In this document: one piece after another, positions 18,712 through 29,739 of the stretch
Position numbering within the stretch: position 1 is the stretch's first letter
Layout of the letters: every line of letters begins with the position of its first letter
Assembly (NCBI GenBank): GCA_900316685.1
Contig: ONDS01000008.1
Location: 124,001 to 188,000 of the forward strand
Direction of reading: 5' to 3'
Length of the DNA stretch: 64,000 nt
From: an uncultured Prevotellaceae bacterium
Lineage (GTDB): Bacteria > Bacteroidota > Bacteroidia > Bacteroidales > Bacteroidaceae
Made by a program: the position numbers and the translations under genes
Notes under the pieces: model-generated
The model's database searches: none
The model's input: the letters and a program-made list of their open reading frames with translations, nothing else
What the model was told of the DNA's origin: nothing

Positions 18712-20298
18712 TCATGCTTTAAACTGACCGGCTATATCCGCCATGACCTGTTCGATGACGGCAGTGGCCTGATCGTCGATTTTTCCACTTCCGAGCAGGT
18801 CGATGACCTCCTGGTGGTTGGTGCGCAGTTTGTCGAGGAAGGAGTCTTGGCACTGCCTTACATGCTCCACGGGCACATCGTGCATCAAGCCCCTTGTGCC
18901 ACAATAGAGTATTGCCACCTGTTCGCCCACCAACATAGGTTGGTATTGCGGTTGTATGAGCAATTGGTTGTTCTTACGTCCGCGGTCGAGCGTCATGGCC
19001 GTCACAGCGTCCATATCGCTTGAGAATTTGGAGAACGCCTCCAGCTCACGATACTGCGCCATGTCGATTTTCAGTGTACCAGCCACCTTCTTCATACTCT
19101 TTATCTGTGCCGAACCACCCACACGACTCACTGAGATACCCACGTTGATGGCAGGGCGGAAGCCTTGGTTGAAGAGATCGGTCTCGAGATAAATCTGACC
19201 ATCTGTGATAGAGATGACATTGGTCGGAATATATGCCGATACGTCGCCCGCCTGAGTCTCGATGATGGGCAAGGCCGTAAGCGATCCTCCGCCTCTGACA
19301 TGTCCTTTCATACATTCAGGCAGGTCGTTCATTTTCTCAGCCACCTCCTGTTGGTCGTTGATACGAGCCGCCCTTTCGAGCAGACGGCTATGCAGATAGA
19401 ACACATCTCCGGGATAAGCCTCGCGTCCGGAGGGACGGCGCAGGATGAGCGACACCTCACGATAGGCCACAGCCTGTTTTGAAAGGTCGTCGTAGACAAC
19501 AAGTGCCGACTCACCTCTATCACGGAAATACTCGCCTATGGCGGCTCCTGCGAAAGGAGCATAGTACTGCATGGCTGCCGGATCAGCCGCCGTAGCCGAG
19601 ACGATGATGGTATAGGGCATCGCCCCATGTTCTTTTAGGTTCTGCACGAGAGCCGCCACGGTGGAAGCCTTCTGTCCGATGGCCACATAGATACAGTACA
19701 CAGGTTTGCCTGCATCATAGAAGCTCTTCTGGTTGATGATGGTATCTACAGCTATGGCCGTCTTTCCTGTCTGTCGGTCGCCGATGATGAGCTCGCGCTG
19801 TCCACGACCGATAGGTATCATCGAGTCGACCGCTTTCAATCCCGTCTGCAAAGGCTCCTTCACCGGCTGACGATAAATCACACCGGGAGCTTTCCTGTCG
19901 AGCGGCATCTCGAAAGCGTTGGTCAGGTCGATGTCGCCCTTGCCGTCGATAGCTTGGCCGAGGGGATTGATGACGCGTCCCAACATATTGTCGTTGACAC
20001 GGATGGAAGCGATACGCTTGGTACGTTTCACCACCATACCCTCTTTGATGCCCGAGGTAGAGCCCAGGAGGACACAACCTACGTTGTCTTCCTCAAGGTT
20101 CATCACGATGGCCATGGTGCCGTTTTCAAATTCCAGCAACTCGTTTGCCTCAGCGTTGCGCAAGCCATAGATGCGTGCCACACCATCACTCACCTGTAGT
20201 ACGGTGCCCACCTCATCGAACTTCTGCCCATCGCTGATACCCTGCAACTGCTGCAACAGCACTTCCGATACCTCGCTTGGTTTTATTTTGTCTGACAT
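18712..20298 (-). CDS. atpA: ATP synthase F1 subunit alpha
   Basis: Non-catalytic nucleotide-binding subunit of the F1 head. Seen: the beta-barrel N-terminal domain, Walker A (GDRQTGKTA), the region [20 protein letters not shown], and the helical C-terminal domain. The 528 residues fit the family. A 68-nt gap separates it from atpH, the largest inside the operon, with AT-rich sequence and no clear promoter. Confidence 0.98.
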   Translation of the reverse strand: MSDKIKPSEVSEVLLQQLQGISDGQKFDEVGTVLQVSDGVARIYGLRNAEANELLEFENGTMAIVMNLEEDNVGCVLLGSTSGIKEGMVVKRTKRIASIRVNDNMLGRVINPLGQAIDGKGDIDLTNAFEMPLDRKAPGVIYRQPVKEPLQTGLKAVDSMIPIGRGQRELIIGDRQTGKTAIAVDTIINQKSFYDAGKPVYCIYVAIGQKASTVAALVQNLKEHGAMPYTIIVSATAADPAAMQYYAPFAGAAIGEYFRDRGESALVVYDDLSKQAVAYREVSLILRRPSGREAYPGDVFYLHSRLLERAARINDQQEVAEKMNDLPECMKGHVRGGGSLTALPIIETQAGDVSAYIPTNVISITDGQIYLETDLFNQGFRPAINVGISVSRVGGSAQIKSMKKVAGTLKIDMAQYRELEAFSKFSSDMDAVTAMTLDRGRKNNQLLIQPQYQPMLVGEQVAILYCGTRGLMHDVPVEHVRQCQDSFLDKLRTNHQEVIDLLGSGKIDDQATAVIEQVMADIAGQFKA

Positions 20299-20366
20299 TC
20301 TATTAAGATTAAATAATTCAAAGATTAAATAATTAAAAAATCATTAGATAACTAACAATCATAAAA

Positions 20367-20903
20367 TTATTTCTTCAGCTGTGTGAGGATGTCGCGCAGT
20401 TGTCGTTGCACACTGGCATCCATCCTATAAGTATCATACTCGAGGATGAATCCCCCTATGATGTCGGGGTTGACCTCGGTCTGAAACTCCACAGTTCCCT
20501 TAGTTCTGCTCTCCACCATCTGTTTCATCTTCTGCTCAGTCTTGGCATCGACGGCAGCGGCGGTGATGAGTTTTCCGCTGATGATGTTTTTCTGTTGCCG
20601 GTAAAGCGTGATGTATGATGCCGCCATGAATTGCATGTCCTGCTCCCTGCCCTCGTCGACCACCAGTTTGACGAACCGTTTTGTCAGTTCGATTGGTTTG
20701 TCGCCGCAGGCCGCATTGAGCACAGCTATCTTCTTGGCATCATCCAGCATGGGGTTGTCTATCGTGGTCCGGAGTTGAGGTACCTGCAGATAATTGGCAA
20801 GCAAGTTCTGCATGTCGTGGTAGACCTTCTCCTCCTGATGCGACTGTTCACTGCTCTTGAGCAGTGCCCGAGCATACCGTACCGATATTACTCCTAAATC
20901 CAT
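20367..20903 (-). CDS. atpH: ATP synthase F1 subunit delta
   Basis: Peripheral-stalk cap (OSCP) joining F1 to subunit b. Seen: the N-terminal bundle (GVISVRYARALLKSSEQ) and the C-terminal GGFILEYDTYRMDASVQRQL motif typical of OSCP. 178 residues is normal. The 5-nt spacing to atpF fits a tight operon. Confidence 0.95.
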   Translation of the reverse strand: MDLGVISVRYARALLKSSEQSHQEEKVYHDMQNLLANYLQVPQLRTTIDNPMLDDAKKIAVLNAACGDKPIELTKRFVKLVVDEGREQDMQFMAASYITLYRQQKNIISGKLITAAAVDAKTEQKMKQMVESRTKGTVEFQTEVNPDIIGGFILEYDTYRMDASVQRQLRDILTQLKK

Positions 20904-20908
20904 ACGCC

Positions 20909-21418
20909 TTAGTTTACGATATCTTGTTTTCCAGCAACATCATCCAGCAGGCGATTGATCAAATCCATCTGCTCTTTGTTGGAATGTAGGTTTTGGCGCA
21001 GTATTTTCTCGGAAATCTGGACGGAGAGTTCAGCCACCTGTGCACGTATGTCCCTGATGGCGTTTTGTTTCTCCGATTCAATCTCCGCCTTGGCCTCATT
21101 GAGCAATCTTGCCCCTTCGACTCTGGCTTTCTCCTGTGCCTTTTCCACAATGGCATCCCGTGTTTCGGCCGCTTCCTTGAGTATTTGCGCCTGCCTTTCA
21201 CGGGCCTCTTGCAAGATGGACTCACCTTCTTTCTGAATATTGGCCAATTTCTCGTTTGCCTCGTGCGCTTTCTTCAGGCTATCATCGATGAAAGCCTTTC
21301 TCTCGTTCACCATTTTCGTGATGACGGGGAATCCATAGCGCCAAAGCAGGAAGAGCACCACGAGGAACGTGAGTGTCATCCAGAAGAGCAGGCCAGTACT
21401 AGGAATCAATAAATCCAT
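20909..21418 (-). CDS. atpF: ATP synthase Fo subunit b
   Basis: Stator stalk: one N-terminal transmembrane helix (about residues 8-28), then a long charged coiled coil (residues 32-155, for example KAHEANEKLANIQKEGESI). Length 169. Its position between atpE and atpH matches the family. Confidence 0.95.
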   Translation of the reverse strand: MDLLIPSTGLLFWMTLTFLVVLFLLWRYGFPVITKMVNERKAFIDDSLKKAHEANEKLANIQKEGESILQEARERQAQILKEAAETRDAIVEKAQEKARVEGARLLNEAKAEIESEKQNAIRDIRAQVAELSVQISEKILRQNLHSNKEQMDLINRLLDDVAGKQDIVN

Positions 21419-21436
21419 ACCAAAAAACCTTTGTTT

Positions 21437-21673
21437 TTAGATGCAGAGGAATGCGATAACTGCTGCGAAGAGAGCCACACCTTCGATAAGGGCTGCGGCA
21501 ACGATCATATTGGTGAACAGTTTGTTCATCACTTCGGGTTGGCGTGCCATGGCGTCCATAGCCTGTCCACCGATACGTCCGATACCAATACCTGCGCCAA
21601 TAGCTGCGAGACCTGCGCCTACTGCGGCACCTAACTTAGCAAGACCTTCTGCGGCCAATAATGTTGAAATCAT
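21437..21673 (-). CDS. atpE: ATP synthase Fo subunit c
   Basis: Proteolipid ring subunit, 78 residues, two helices joined by the polar loop ARQPE. The ion-carrying glutamate is Glu64 in AALIEGVALFA. Gly follows the Glu, whereas Na+-type rings carry Ser and Thr there, so proton coupling is more likely. The glycine-rich first helix (GAGIGIGRIGG) is typical. Confidence 0.96.
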   Translation of the reverse strand: MISTLLAAEGLAKLGAAVGAGLAAIGAGIGIGRIGGQAMDAMARQPEVMNKLFTNMIVAAALIEGVALFAAVIAFLCI

Positions 21674-21715
21674 AATTGTTTTGTTTTTAATTGTTATTAA
21701 TGTTGTATTTGTATT

Positions 21716-22795
21716 TTATTCATGTTCGGGTTCGACGCGGGCCAGTCCGATGAACACGGCGCTGAGCATGGTGAACACCATCGCTTGAATGAAGCATACC
21801 AAACACTCCAGGCACATCATGAAGATACTCATGAATACACTGAGTGTGCTCATGCTCAACTGCACAGCAATGACTTTTCCCGCAACGAGGAAGATGATAC
21901 ATGTAATGGCAATGGCTATGGCGTGTCCAGCCATCATGTTAGCGAAGAGACGGATCATGAGTGCGAAGGGCTTGGTGAAAATACCCACGAACTCGATGAC
22001 GGGAATGATGGGTACCGGTGCTTTCAACCATGTTGGCACATCAGGCCAGAAGATATCCTTCCAATAATGCTTATTGCCGCTGAACTGCACGATGATGAAG
22101 GTGCAGAGAGCAAGGAAGAATGTCACGGCGATGTTACCGGTCACGTTGCCCCCACCCGGTGGGAAGGGCATCAGACCCATCACGTTGCATGTGAAGATGA
22201 AGAAGAAGCAGGTGAGCAGGTAGGGCGTATATTTTTCGTAGCCTTTTCCCACTCCCGGTTTGATGATTTCATCCACCACATACATGACCAGCATCTCGAT
22301 AAATCCCGTGAACCCTTTGGGTGCCGGGTCGCTCGCCTTGTGTTTCCTATACCAGCGGGCTGGAATCAAGATGCAGCAAAGCAGGAGGATAGCGTTGATG
22401 AACATCACCGCCACCGTTTTGGTGATGGACAGGTCGGTGACCGTCGTTTCCTGGCCGCCTTCTCCCAGTTCCACGATTTTTCCGGCATTGTCGCCCTTGG
22501 TGGCGATGGCCAGGTTGTGGTTGGGTTCGGTGCGATATCCATTGGCATCCGGTTCATGTGCGAACTGCGAGCTGCAGAACACATGCCATCCCGTGGAGCT
22601 TTTCACGATGACAGGCAGATGGATGACCAAAGGTTTGTCGCCGATGTCGGTGATATGCCATTCGTGACTATCCTTGATGTGTTCAAGAACCACCTCTTTC
22701 GCATTGATGGACTCGCCCCCCTCCTGCGCTGCAAACAGCGGCAGGAAGACCAGCATCGCCATCCATGTCAAGAGCAGTCTTCTCATATCATTCAT
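21716..22795 (-). CDS. atpB: ATP synthase Fo subunit a
   Basis: Stator channel subunit with the essential arginine in MIRLFANMMAGH. It has about 359 residues, longer than E. coli (271), because of an N-terminal signal-like segment (residues 1-22) and an extracytoplasmic domain of about 100 residues before the first core helix; this extension is usual in Bacteroidota. Starts 3 nt after the stop of the small membrane protein. A second ATG three codons in is possible. Confidence 0.95.
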   Translation of the reverse strand: MNDMRRLLLTWMAMLVFLPLFAAQEGGESINAKEVVLEHIKDSHEWHITDIGDKPLVIHLPVIVKSSTGWHVFCSSQFAHEPDANGYRTEPNHNLAIATKGDNAGKIVELGEGGQETTVTDLSITKTVAVMFINAILLLCCILIPARWYRKHKASDPAPKGFTGFIEMLVMYVVDEIIKPGVGKGYEKYTPYLLTCFFFIFTCNVMGLMPFPPGGGNVTGNIAVTFFLALCTFIIVQFSGNKHYWKDIFWPDVPTWLKAPVPIIPVIEFVGIFTKPFALMIRLFANMMAGHAIAIAITCIIFLVAGKVIAVQLSMSTLSVFMSIFMMCLECLVCFIQAMVFTMLSAVFIGLARVEPEHE

Positions 22796-22798
22796 TGT

Positions 22799-23074
22799 TT
22801 AATGTTTATAAATCAGTGTCAAAACCATCATCACGCCGTAGAGGATTAGGAACCATGCGGCGAAATGAATCGAATCTTCTCTGCTTTGCGAGATGAGCAG
22901 TGTGTAAACGGCCACTACCGTTATCACCATCATCATTCTGATGGCCGTCATGATAAGGTAGAAATGCACCAGATGCTCGGGTGCGTGTTTCTTCACGAAA
23001 TCATAACCTTTCACATACGCCAATCCCAGCAAGGAAAAGAACACCAGGGAGAAAGCTAGTTCAGGCAGACTCAT
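22799..23074 (-). CDS. Small three-helix membrane protein in the atp operon (AtpI-like position)
   Basis: A 91-residue protein with three hydrophobic segments (starting MSLPELAFSLVFFSLLGLA). The ATG at 23074 is chosen because it begins the first helix; the frame is open upstream but lies inside atpC. It overlaps the atpC end by 14 nt and precedes atpB, the place where other operons carry AtpI or a similar assembly factor. No clear AtpI sequence motif is visible, so a role in c-ring assembly or ion handling is inference from position. Confidence 0.8.
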   Translation of the reverse strand: MSLPELAFSLVFFSLLGLAYVKGYDFVKKHAPEHLVHFYLIMTAIRMMMVITVVAVYTLLISQSREDSIHFAAWFLILYGVMMVLTLIYKH

Positions 23075-23315
23075 AGTCTTTTTCCACACAGAGAGACACC
23101 TCATTCTTGAGCACCTCGACGAACCCGCCGGTGATGACGAGTTGTTTTACGCCCTCGGTGGTGGTGTACTCCACTGTGCCTTTCTGCAGCGAAGAGATGA
23201 TGGGTGCATGATTGTCGAGTATCTCGAAATTGCCCATGGTTCCAGGCACCTTCACATCGCTGGCCTCGCCTTCGAATTCCACTTTCTCTGGAGAAACGAT
23301 TTTCAACTTCAGCAT
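23061..23315 (-). CDS. atpC: ATP synthase F1 subunit epsilon
   Basis: An 84-residue form with only the beta-sandwich domain (LKIVSPEKVEFEGEAS, NFEILDNHAPIISSL, VITGGFVEVLKNEV). The C-terminal helical hairpin that inhibits ATPase in E. coli epsilon (about 138 residues) is absent, as in other Bacteroidota. Starts 5 nt after atpD. Confidence 0.95.
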   Translation of the reverse strand: MLKLKIVSPEKVEFEGEASDVKVPGTMGNFEILDNHAPIISSLQKGTVEYTTTEGVKQLVITGGFVEVLKNEVSLCVEKDYESA

Positions 23316-23320
23316 ACGTC

Positions 23321-24865
<1,545 letters not shown>

Positions 24866-24951
24866 TTAATTGAAGACTTTAAGATGTCAATAGCATTTTC
24901 GGTTACACACAAAAGGTTTTGCTGTTTTTCGATGATATTTAAAACATCACG

Positions 24952-24959
24952 CAAAAATA
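24952..24959 (-). promoter_or_regulatory. Candidate promoter box of the ATP synthase operon
   Basis: TATTTTTG on the minus strand, about 105 nt before the atpD ATG. The leader is long and AT-rich, with no obvious structure. Confidence 0.45.
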
Positions 24960-25046
24960 CTAAATAATACGTATTTCCGCAAAAAATAATCCGTTTTTAT
25001 TGTCTGCCGGAAATAATTTGCGAGAAAAAGGACGTATTTCACGCTA

Positions 25047-26024
25047 TTAGATGCTCAATTCATCGAGCACTTTAATCAATTTCTTGTCGAAGGGCTTATC
25101 GCTGCGAATGGCCTCGCTCAGCGGCACGTAAACCACCTCGTTGTTGCGCACGCCAATCATCACATTGCGTTGTCCCTGCAAGATGGCCTCAATAGCTCCC
25201 ACACCTGTGCGGCTGGCCAGGATACGGTCGTGGGCCGTGGGTCGTCCGCCACGCTGCAGATGCCCGAGAATCGATACCCTCACATCGAAGTTGGGAAATT
25301 CCTTGCGCACACGTTCAGCATAGTAGAGCGCTCCACATTTTGGACTTTCGGAAACGATAACTATACAGCTCTTTTTCGATTTACGTATGCCACGCTCCAT
25401 GAATCGTGCCAACTGGTCGACATCGGTGGAATCTTCAGGAATGATGGCCGCCTCGGCGCCGCATGCGATGGCGCTGTTCTGCGCAAGGAATCCTGCATCG
25501 CGCCCCATCACCTCGACGAAGAAAATGCGTTCGTGGCTCTGTGCTGTATCGCGTATTCGGTCCACACATTCCATGATGGTGTTCATGGTGGTGTCGTAAC
25601 CGATGGTCGAATCTGTGCCGTAGAGGTCGTTGTCGATGGTGCCTGGCAGTCCGATACAGCACACATCATATTCGCGTGCGAAGTGCATGGCCCCGGTGAG
25701 AGAGCCGTTGCCTCCGATGACCACAAGTGCGTCGATCCCCCTTTTGACCATATTGTCGTAGGCTTTTTTCTTTCCCTCAGGTGTCATGAATTCCTTGCTT
25801 CGTGCAGTCTTGAGAATGGTACCGCCATTAAGGATGATGCCGCTGACGTTTTCCGTGGTGAAGGGAATTATCTCGTCGTTGATAAGTCCATCATATCCAC
25901 GATAGATGCCCATGATATTGAATCCATTGCAGATGCCGGCGCGTGTGACCGCACGGATAGCCGCGTTCATGCCGGGTGCATCACCACCCGAGGTCATGAT
26001 TCCGATTGTTTTTATTTTTGCCAT
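25047..26024 (-). CDS. pfkA: 6-phosphofructokinase
   Basis: Phosphorylates fructose 6-phosphate to the 1,6-bisphosphate in glycolysis. Seen: [13 protein letters not shown], the catalytic loop [14 protein letters not shown] (Asp131) and MGRDAGFLA. 325 residues, group A ATP-type length. The usual GGDGS phosphate/Mg loop reads GGNGSLTG (Asn106 where E. coli has Asp103). That site normally contacts Mg-ATP, so the substitution is worth noting, though the rest looks functional. Preceded by heptamer repeats at 26057-26100. Confidence 0.94.
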   Translation of the reverse strand: MAKIKTIGIMTSGGDAPGMNAAIRAVTRAGICNGFNIMGIYRGYDGLINDEIIPFTTENVSGIILNGGTILKTARSKEFMTPEGKKKAYDNMVKRGIDALVVIGGNGSLTGAMHFAREYDVCCIGLPGTIDNDLYGTDSTIGYDTTMNTIMECVDRIRDTAQSHERIFFVEVMGRDAGFLAQNSAIACGAEAAIIPEDSTDVDQLARFMERGIRKSKKSCIVIVSESPKCGALYYAERVRKEFPNFDVRVSILGHLQRGGRPTAHDRILASRTGVGAIEAILQGQRNVMIGVRNNEVVYVPLSEAIRSDKPFDKKLIKVLDELSI

Positions 26025-26056
26025 ATGATTAATTTTTAAGGTGTATCATTATATAA

Positions 26057-26100
26057 GAGGTGAGAGGTGAGGGGTGAGAAGTGAGAGGTGAGAGGTGAGG
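26057..26100. repeat. Heptanucleotide tandem repeat between nhaD and pfkA
   Basis: Six tandem copies of GAGGTGA, two of them with one change (GGGGTGA, GAAGTGA). They fill the gap between the nhaD stop and pfkA. A similar purine-rich 7-bp repeat occurs at 53580-53614. Confidence 0.85.
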
Positions 26101-26101
26101 G

Positions 26102-27487
26102 TTAGATGGTCATGACGAGGAGGATGAAGCCGACCACCCATCCTATCAGCGTTTTGACGCCCACTGTCCGGAAGAACCACCCTACCCTGACATGTTCCAT
26201 CTTCATGAGAGCCATACCGCTCATGGAGCCGATGATCATCAGGTTGCCGCCTGCAGCCACCGAGAAGGCCACCATCTTCCAGTAAACCCCGTTCTGAGCG
26301 TAATCTGCCAACGTCGTAACGGGTTCTCCCCCCAATCCCTCCACCGTATGGAAGGATATGAAGCTCATGGCCGTAGCGAAATTGTCGAGCACCGAGCTGA
26401 TGCAACCAATGATGGCTCCCATGACCCACATGTTGCCAATATAACTGTCACACAAGTTGGCGAGCCACCTGATAGCTCCCGTTTCCTGCACCACCGCTAT
26501 GGCGAGCATGATGCCCAATACGAAGAGCATCATCTGTATGACTCCGTATTGCAAGGCGAGAGGTTGTCGGTAACTTGTCATTTTGTCGATTCGCATGAGC
26601 TTGCGGTTGAATATCTCGTTGACCACCCATAGCACCGACAATACGCACATGGCTCCGAGGAACGGGCTCAATTTGGTGATATTGTGGAAGGTGGGTATGA
26701 ACCACAGTCCTCCGATGCCCACGAAGAGCATGACCACCCTTTGCCAGACATTGAGATTGGTGTCGTCTCCCCGATAAGGCAGTTGACGCCATTCTATCTC
26801 CACACGGTCAGGCAATAGCCGTCCCAAGAGGAAAGTAGGCACGCACCATAGAGCAAGACAAGGCAGCAGCAGCGAGAACGAGAAGTTGGAAGCCGTCACC
26901 GCCTCGATATTCCAGAGAACCAACCCTGTAGGGTCGCCGATAACAGTGAGTGCGCCCCCACTGTTGACAGCCAGCACGATAGCGCTACCATAGATGAGTC
27001 GATGGCTCCTTGTGGGAATTAGGCTGCGCATGATGACGAGCATCATGACCGTGGTAGTGACATTATCGAGGTTGGCAGAGAGCAGGAACGCCACGAAGGT
27101 GAGAGCCCAGAGCAACCGTCGGCTCTTGCGTGTTCTCACCCACGACTGTATGAAATCGAAACATCCGTTGTTGTTGAGGATCTCTACGATAGTCATGGTG
27201 GCGAGCAGGAAGAGCACAATTTCGGCCGCCCTGCCCACATACTTAAGGAATATCTCTTGTGCTATATATTGTTTAACCGCTGTGCTTGTGGTCACGGCGC
27301 CGTTGAGGAAGTCGACGTATTCGCCGCTGTGCTGACTTGTCACGAAATCAGTTCCCCAACAGATATAAAGCACCCAACCCACGGTACCTGCAAATATGGC
27401 GACAGCCGCCCTATTGACATTCGTTATTCTCTCCGTAGAGATGAGCACGAACGCCATCAACAATATGGCTACGAGGATGAGTGTCAT
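26102..27487 (-). CDS. nhaD: Na+/H+ antiporter NhaD-type
   Basis: A 461-residue membrane protein with about 11-12 helices. NhaD hallmarks are seen: SANLDNVTTTVMMLV in one half and SSVLDNFATAMSFISFH in the other, the two inverted-repeat DN-containing motifs of the ion transporter superfamily, plus GDPTGLVLWNI. It exchanges Na+ (or Li+) for protons. Own promoter box at 27511-27518; pfkA lies downstream on the same strand. Confidence 0.92.
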   Translation of the reverse strand: MTLILVAILLMAFVLISTERITNVNRAAVAIFAGTVGWVLYICWGTDFVTSQHSGEYVDFLNGAVTTSTAVKQYIAQEIFLKYVGRAAEIVLFLLATMTIVEILNNNGCFDFIQSWVRTRKSRRLLWALTFVAFLLSANLDNVTTTVMMLVIMRSLIPTRSHRLIYGSAIVLAVNSGGALTVIGDPTGLVLWNIEAVTASNFSFSLLLPCLALWCVPTFLLGRLLPDRVEIEWRQLPYRGDDTNLNVWQRVVMLFVGIGGLWFIPTFHNITKLSPFLGAMCVLSVLWVVNEIFNRKLMRIDKMTSYRQPLALQYGVIQMMLFVLGIMLAIAVVQETGAIRWLANLCDSYIGNMWVMGAIIGCISSVLDNFATAMSFISFHTVEGLGGEPVTTLADYAQNGVYWKMVAFSVAAGGNLMIIGSMSGMALMKMEHVRVGWFFRTVGVKTLIGWVVGFILLVMTI

Positions 27488-27510
27488 ATCAGATAGATTG
27501 CTTTATCTTG

Positions 27511-27518
27511 CAAAATTA
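27511..27518 (-). promoter_or_regulatory. TAnnTTTG promoter box of nhaD
   Basis: TAATTTTG on the minus strand, 24 bases before the ATG. Confidence 0.6.
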
Positions 27519-27590
27519 GCGATTATTCTTTAAATGACAAAATCCGAGGTGATTTTTTTTAAGGTGCAGAGGGAGTTGGGGTAGAAAAGC

Positions 27591-27622
27591 ATCGAGGGGT
27601 CAGAAAGACCTGACCCCTTGAT
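27591..27622 (-). terminator. Terminator after the frameshifted lipoprotein gene
   Basis: Stem ATCGAGGGGTCAG / CTGACCCCTTGAT (one mismatch), followed on the minus strand by GCTTTTC, 20 bases beyond the lipoprotein stop. Confidence 0.75.
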
Positions 27623-27641
27623 ATTAATTTGGGATATTAAC

Positions 27642-28769
27642 TTATTTAGAGAATACTTTCCACATTATGTCAACTGCTCCGCGCAGATATTTCACATGAC
27701 AGTCGTAAGACGAATGGTGCCCCTCCTGCTTGCTGTCGAACTGATATGGCTGGATGACGTTGTTGACTCGACTTGTAAAATCGCCCATACTCACGCTTTT
27801 CAATTCTGGCAAGTAGTTGCGCATGTAGACAAGAGGTTTTTCCATGCCTTTCATTTTCACTTGTACCACCACATTGACCTCAAGTCCCGGGGCGATGAGA
27901 TCGAAAGGCTCACCTGATTGAGACCAACCCGGATAGTGGAAGTATATAGGATCGATAGCGTAGTCATTCTTATATCCCCGTCCGAAAATGGATTCCCGAT
28001 AATAACCATGAGTGGATTCTCTGTAGAGAAAGGCCGGGTAGACCATATCGGTCTTGTCATCGCTGAACTGTTCCAAGGCAGGTTGATGAGCGTATAACCC
28101 GCCCGGTTTTTCGCATCATTCTCGCTCCCCGAACCATCATAGATATAGATAGTCTGTTGCTCGCGCCAATTGGAAGAGGTGAACGTCTTGTCATTGATGT
28201 TGTAATCCTCGGCATCGCCACTTCCACCATGCAGCAGCCCATGCCAGGTGGTCATCAGTACATGTTCCATCCCTTCGTCTGCCCTGTTCATCTTCAGTCC
28301 TTGTCCGTCGATGCCCAAGCCCGACAACTCTCCACCGGCGAAAGTCATCATCCGACTAAGCGGGGTGTAGAGAGAGGCATCCTGCGCAGCATCGGCATTG
28401 TCGAGTGTGACGCTGACAGAGCCATCGGCTTGCGTTGAGTATTTGAATCGTCCGAGACCGCCGCTGCCCCCCCCCGAGGTCGGCGAACGGTTCGCCGCTC
28501 TCGTCGTCGAAGAAGTAACGGTTCCAGAGTCCCGTTCCATCTTCTCCGAAATGATAGACCTCGACTATTCTCGTATACTCATGCGGCAGAGAAGTTTTGC
28601 TAATGACCCCATCAATAGAGCCATTCACATCGTATAACTTGTAGAAAGTACCAATGATATCGTCGTGCAGCGGATTCGTATCTACATAATCGTCGTGCTC
28701 CGAACAGGATGCCATCACCAGCGCTAAGGCTACGATGAGCATCAAATAGGTAATTACTCGTTTTTCCAT
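27642..28769 (-). pseudogene. Frameshifted lipoprotein gene with a G9 tract (unknown family)
   Basis: One secreted protein of about 375 residues appears split over three frames. It starts MEKRVITYLMLIVALALVMASC (lipobox VMASC) at 28769 and reads to the nine-G run at 28467-28475. The coding signal then moves to another frame (GGLGRFKYSTQADGSVSVT onward), where one G fewer (or two more) would restore continuity. Near 28073-28085 it moves back (LEQFSDDKTDMVYPAFLY onward), where one base seems missing, and ends VDIMWKVFSK. The G-run could slip (phase variation) or be a sequencing artefact; the second shift has no homopolymer. Family not recognised. Own promoter box at 28795-28802. Confidence 0.75.
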
Positions 28770-28794
28770 GACTCTTTTTGTTTGGTTTACACAA

Positions 28795-28802
28795 CAAAAA
28801 TA
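28795..28802 (-). promoter_or_regulatory. TAnnTTTG promoter box of the frameshifted lipoprotein gene
   Basis: TATTTTTG on the minus strand, 26 bases before the ATG at 28769. The 28821-29063 gap beyond it holds nothing I recognise. Confidence 0.55.
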
Positions 28803-29063
28803 TCGTTTCGATGAATACATTATTTATAATATCAACATTTTTTCTTCGAATTGATGCGACAGAAGCGATTATTTGCGACAAATGGCGTGAGACCAAGGGA
28901 AACCTGTCGCAACGGGACGTTCAGTAGCGACGAGGGAAGCATATAGTTCTCCAAGGCCTTCTTCCCACAGATCAAGCTCATCACTTACGACAATTGCAAG
29001 GATGGCACGACCGGTTGTTTGAGTACACAAAGAATACATCGCAGGTTACCGTTCGCTCTTTAT

Positions 29064-29483
29064 TTATAAGCCTTTAAGGATTGTATCAATGATAGGAAAT
29101 ATCTCCTCTTCAAGCTCATAAGGATGGATATGGAAATAGGGGTTGCCGGTGAGCATGGCGGATAGTTGGCATCGCGACCTATCGTAGAAGAGATGGCATG
29201 ATACACCATATTTCTCCGCATAAGCCAGTTCGTAGCCCACTCCGAGCGAGGGAGCGGTACATTCGCCGATGAGCACGTCGGCCTGTCGTAGCCATTCGGT
29301 ATCTTGGCGGTAGATGGCTGCATCTTGGTTGCGCCCCCTTTCCAGCACGTTTAAGGAGAGGTCGCCCACATGTTCGGTGAGCACGTCATCCGTCCGCTGT
29401 ATATACTCGATGATTCTTTTATACCTTTCGGCATCTACCCTGCCCCCTCGGATGGAGCCCGCGAAATAGACTTTCTTGTTCAT
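29064..29483 (-). CDS. DNPH1/Rcl-like 2'-deoxynucleoside 5'-phosphate N-hydrolase (deoxyribosyltransferase family)
   Basis: A 139-residue enzyme that probably cleaves the glycosidic bond of deoxynucleotides (nucleotide salvage or sanitation). It resembles mammalian DNPH1/Rcl in the phosphate-binding GSIRGGR (residues 10-16), VLTEHVGD, the WLRQADVLIGECTAPSLGVGYELAYA stretch and the catalytic Glu85 therein. The ATG at 29483 starts the first strand (MNKKVYFAGS) and lies 15 nt after the predicted transcription start; the upstream in-frame ATG at 29531 lies before the promoter. Annotated elsewhere as nucleoside 2-deoxyribosyltransferase; the arginine-rich GSIRGGR favours a monophosphate substrate. 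Confidence 0.85.
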   Translation of the reverse strand: MNKKVYFAGSIRGGRVDAERYKRIIEYIQRTDDVLTEHVGDLSLNVLERGRNQDAAIYRQDTEWLRQADVLIGECTAPSLGVGYELAYAEKYGVSCHLFYDRSRCQLSAMLTGNPYFHIHPYELEEEIFPIIDTILKGL

Positions 29484-29504
29484 TTTAGTTTTTGAGATTT
29501 CATG

Positions 29505-29512
29505 CAAATATA
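29505..29512 (-). promoter_or_regulatory. TAnnTTTG promoter box of the DNPH1-like gene
   Basis: TATATTTG on the minus strand, 22 bases before the ATG at 29483; it rules out the earlier in-frame start at 29531. Confidence 0.6.
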
Positions 29513-29699
29513 TGTATTTTTTCCTTATCACGCAAGAAATGAAGAAGAAAAGGACATGATAATCATCACTTTATTATTATTGTAGTATAGGGTGTGAGGG
29601 CAGACATAAAGTCAGCCCATACAACGATAGGAGAAGGGATGTAGAAGGTGAATTGAACAAATAATCTGTTTTGTGTGCTTGAAATATGAAAAAAACATG

Positions 29700-29707
29700 T
29701 AAATTTG
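29700..29707 (+). promoter_or_regulatory. TAnnTTTG promoter box of the GH43 gene
   Basis: TAAATTTG, 33 bases before the ATG at 29740. The longest open frame starts upstream of this box at 29686, so the box decides the start. Confidence 0.6.
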
Positions 29708-29739
29708 CACGCAGAACAAACTACGAAAAGACAAGACAC

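Noticed and set aside
21722..22849. A 375-codon plus-strand frame opposite atpB
   Set aside because: His/Glu-rich composition typical of a shadow of hydrophobic codons; atpB on the other strand is certain.
28820..29063. Possible gene remnant between the frameshifted lipoprotein and the DNPH1-like gene
   Set aside because: Short in-frame pieces are readable on both strands, but none resembles a known family and none is longer than about 30 codons.
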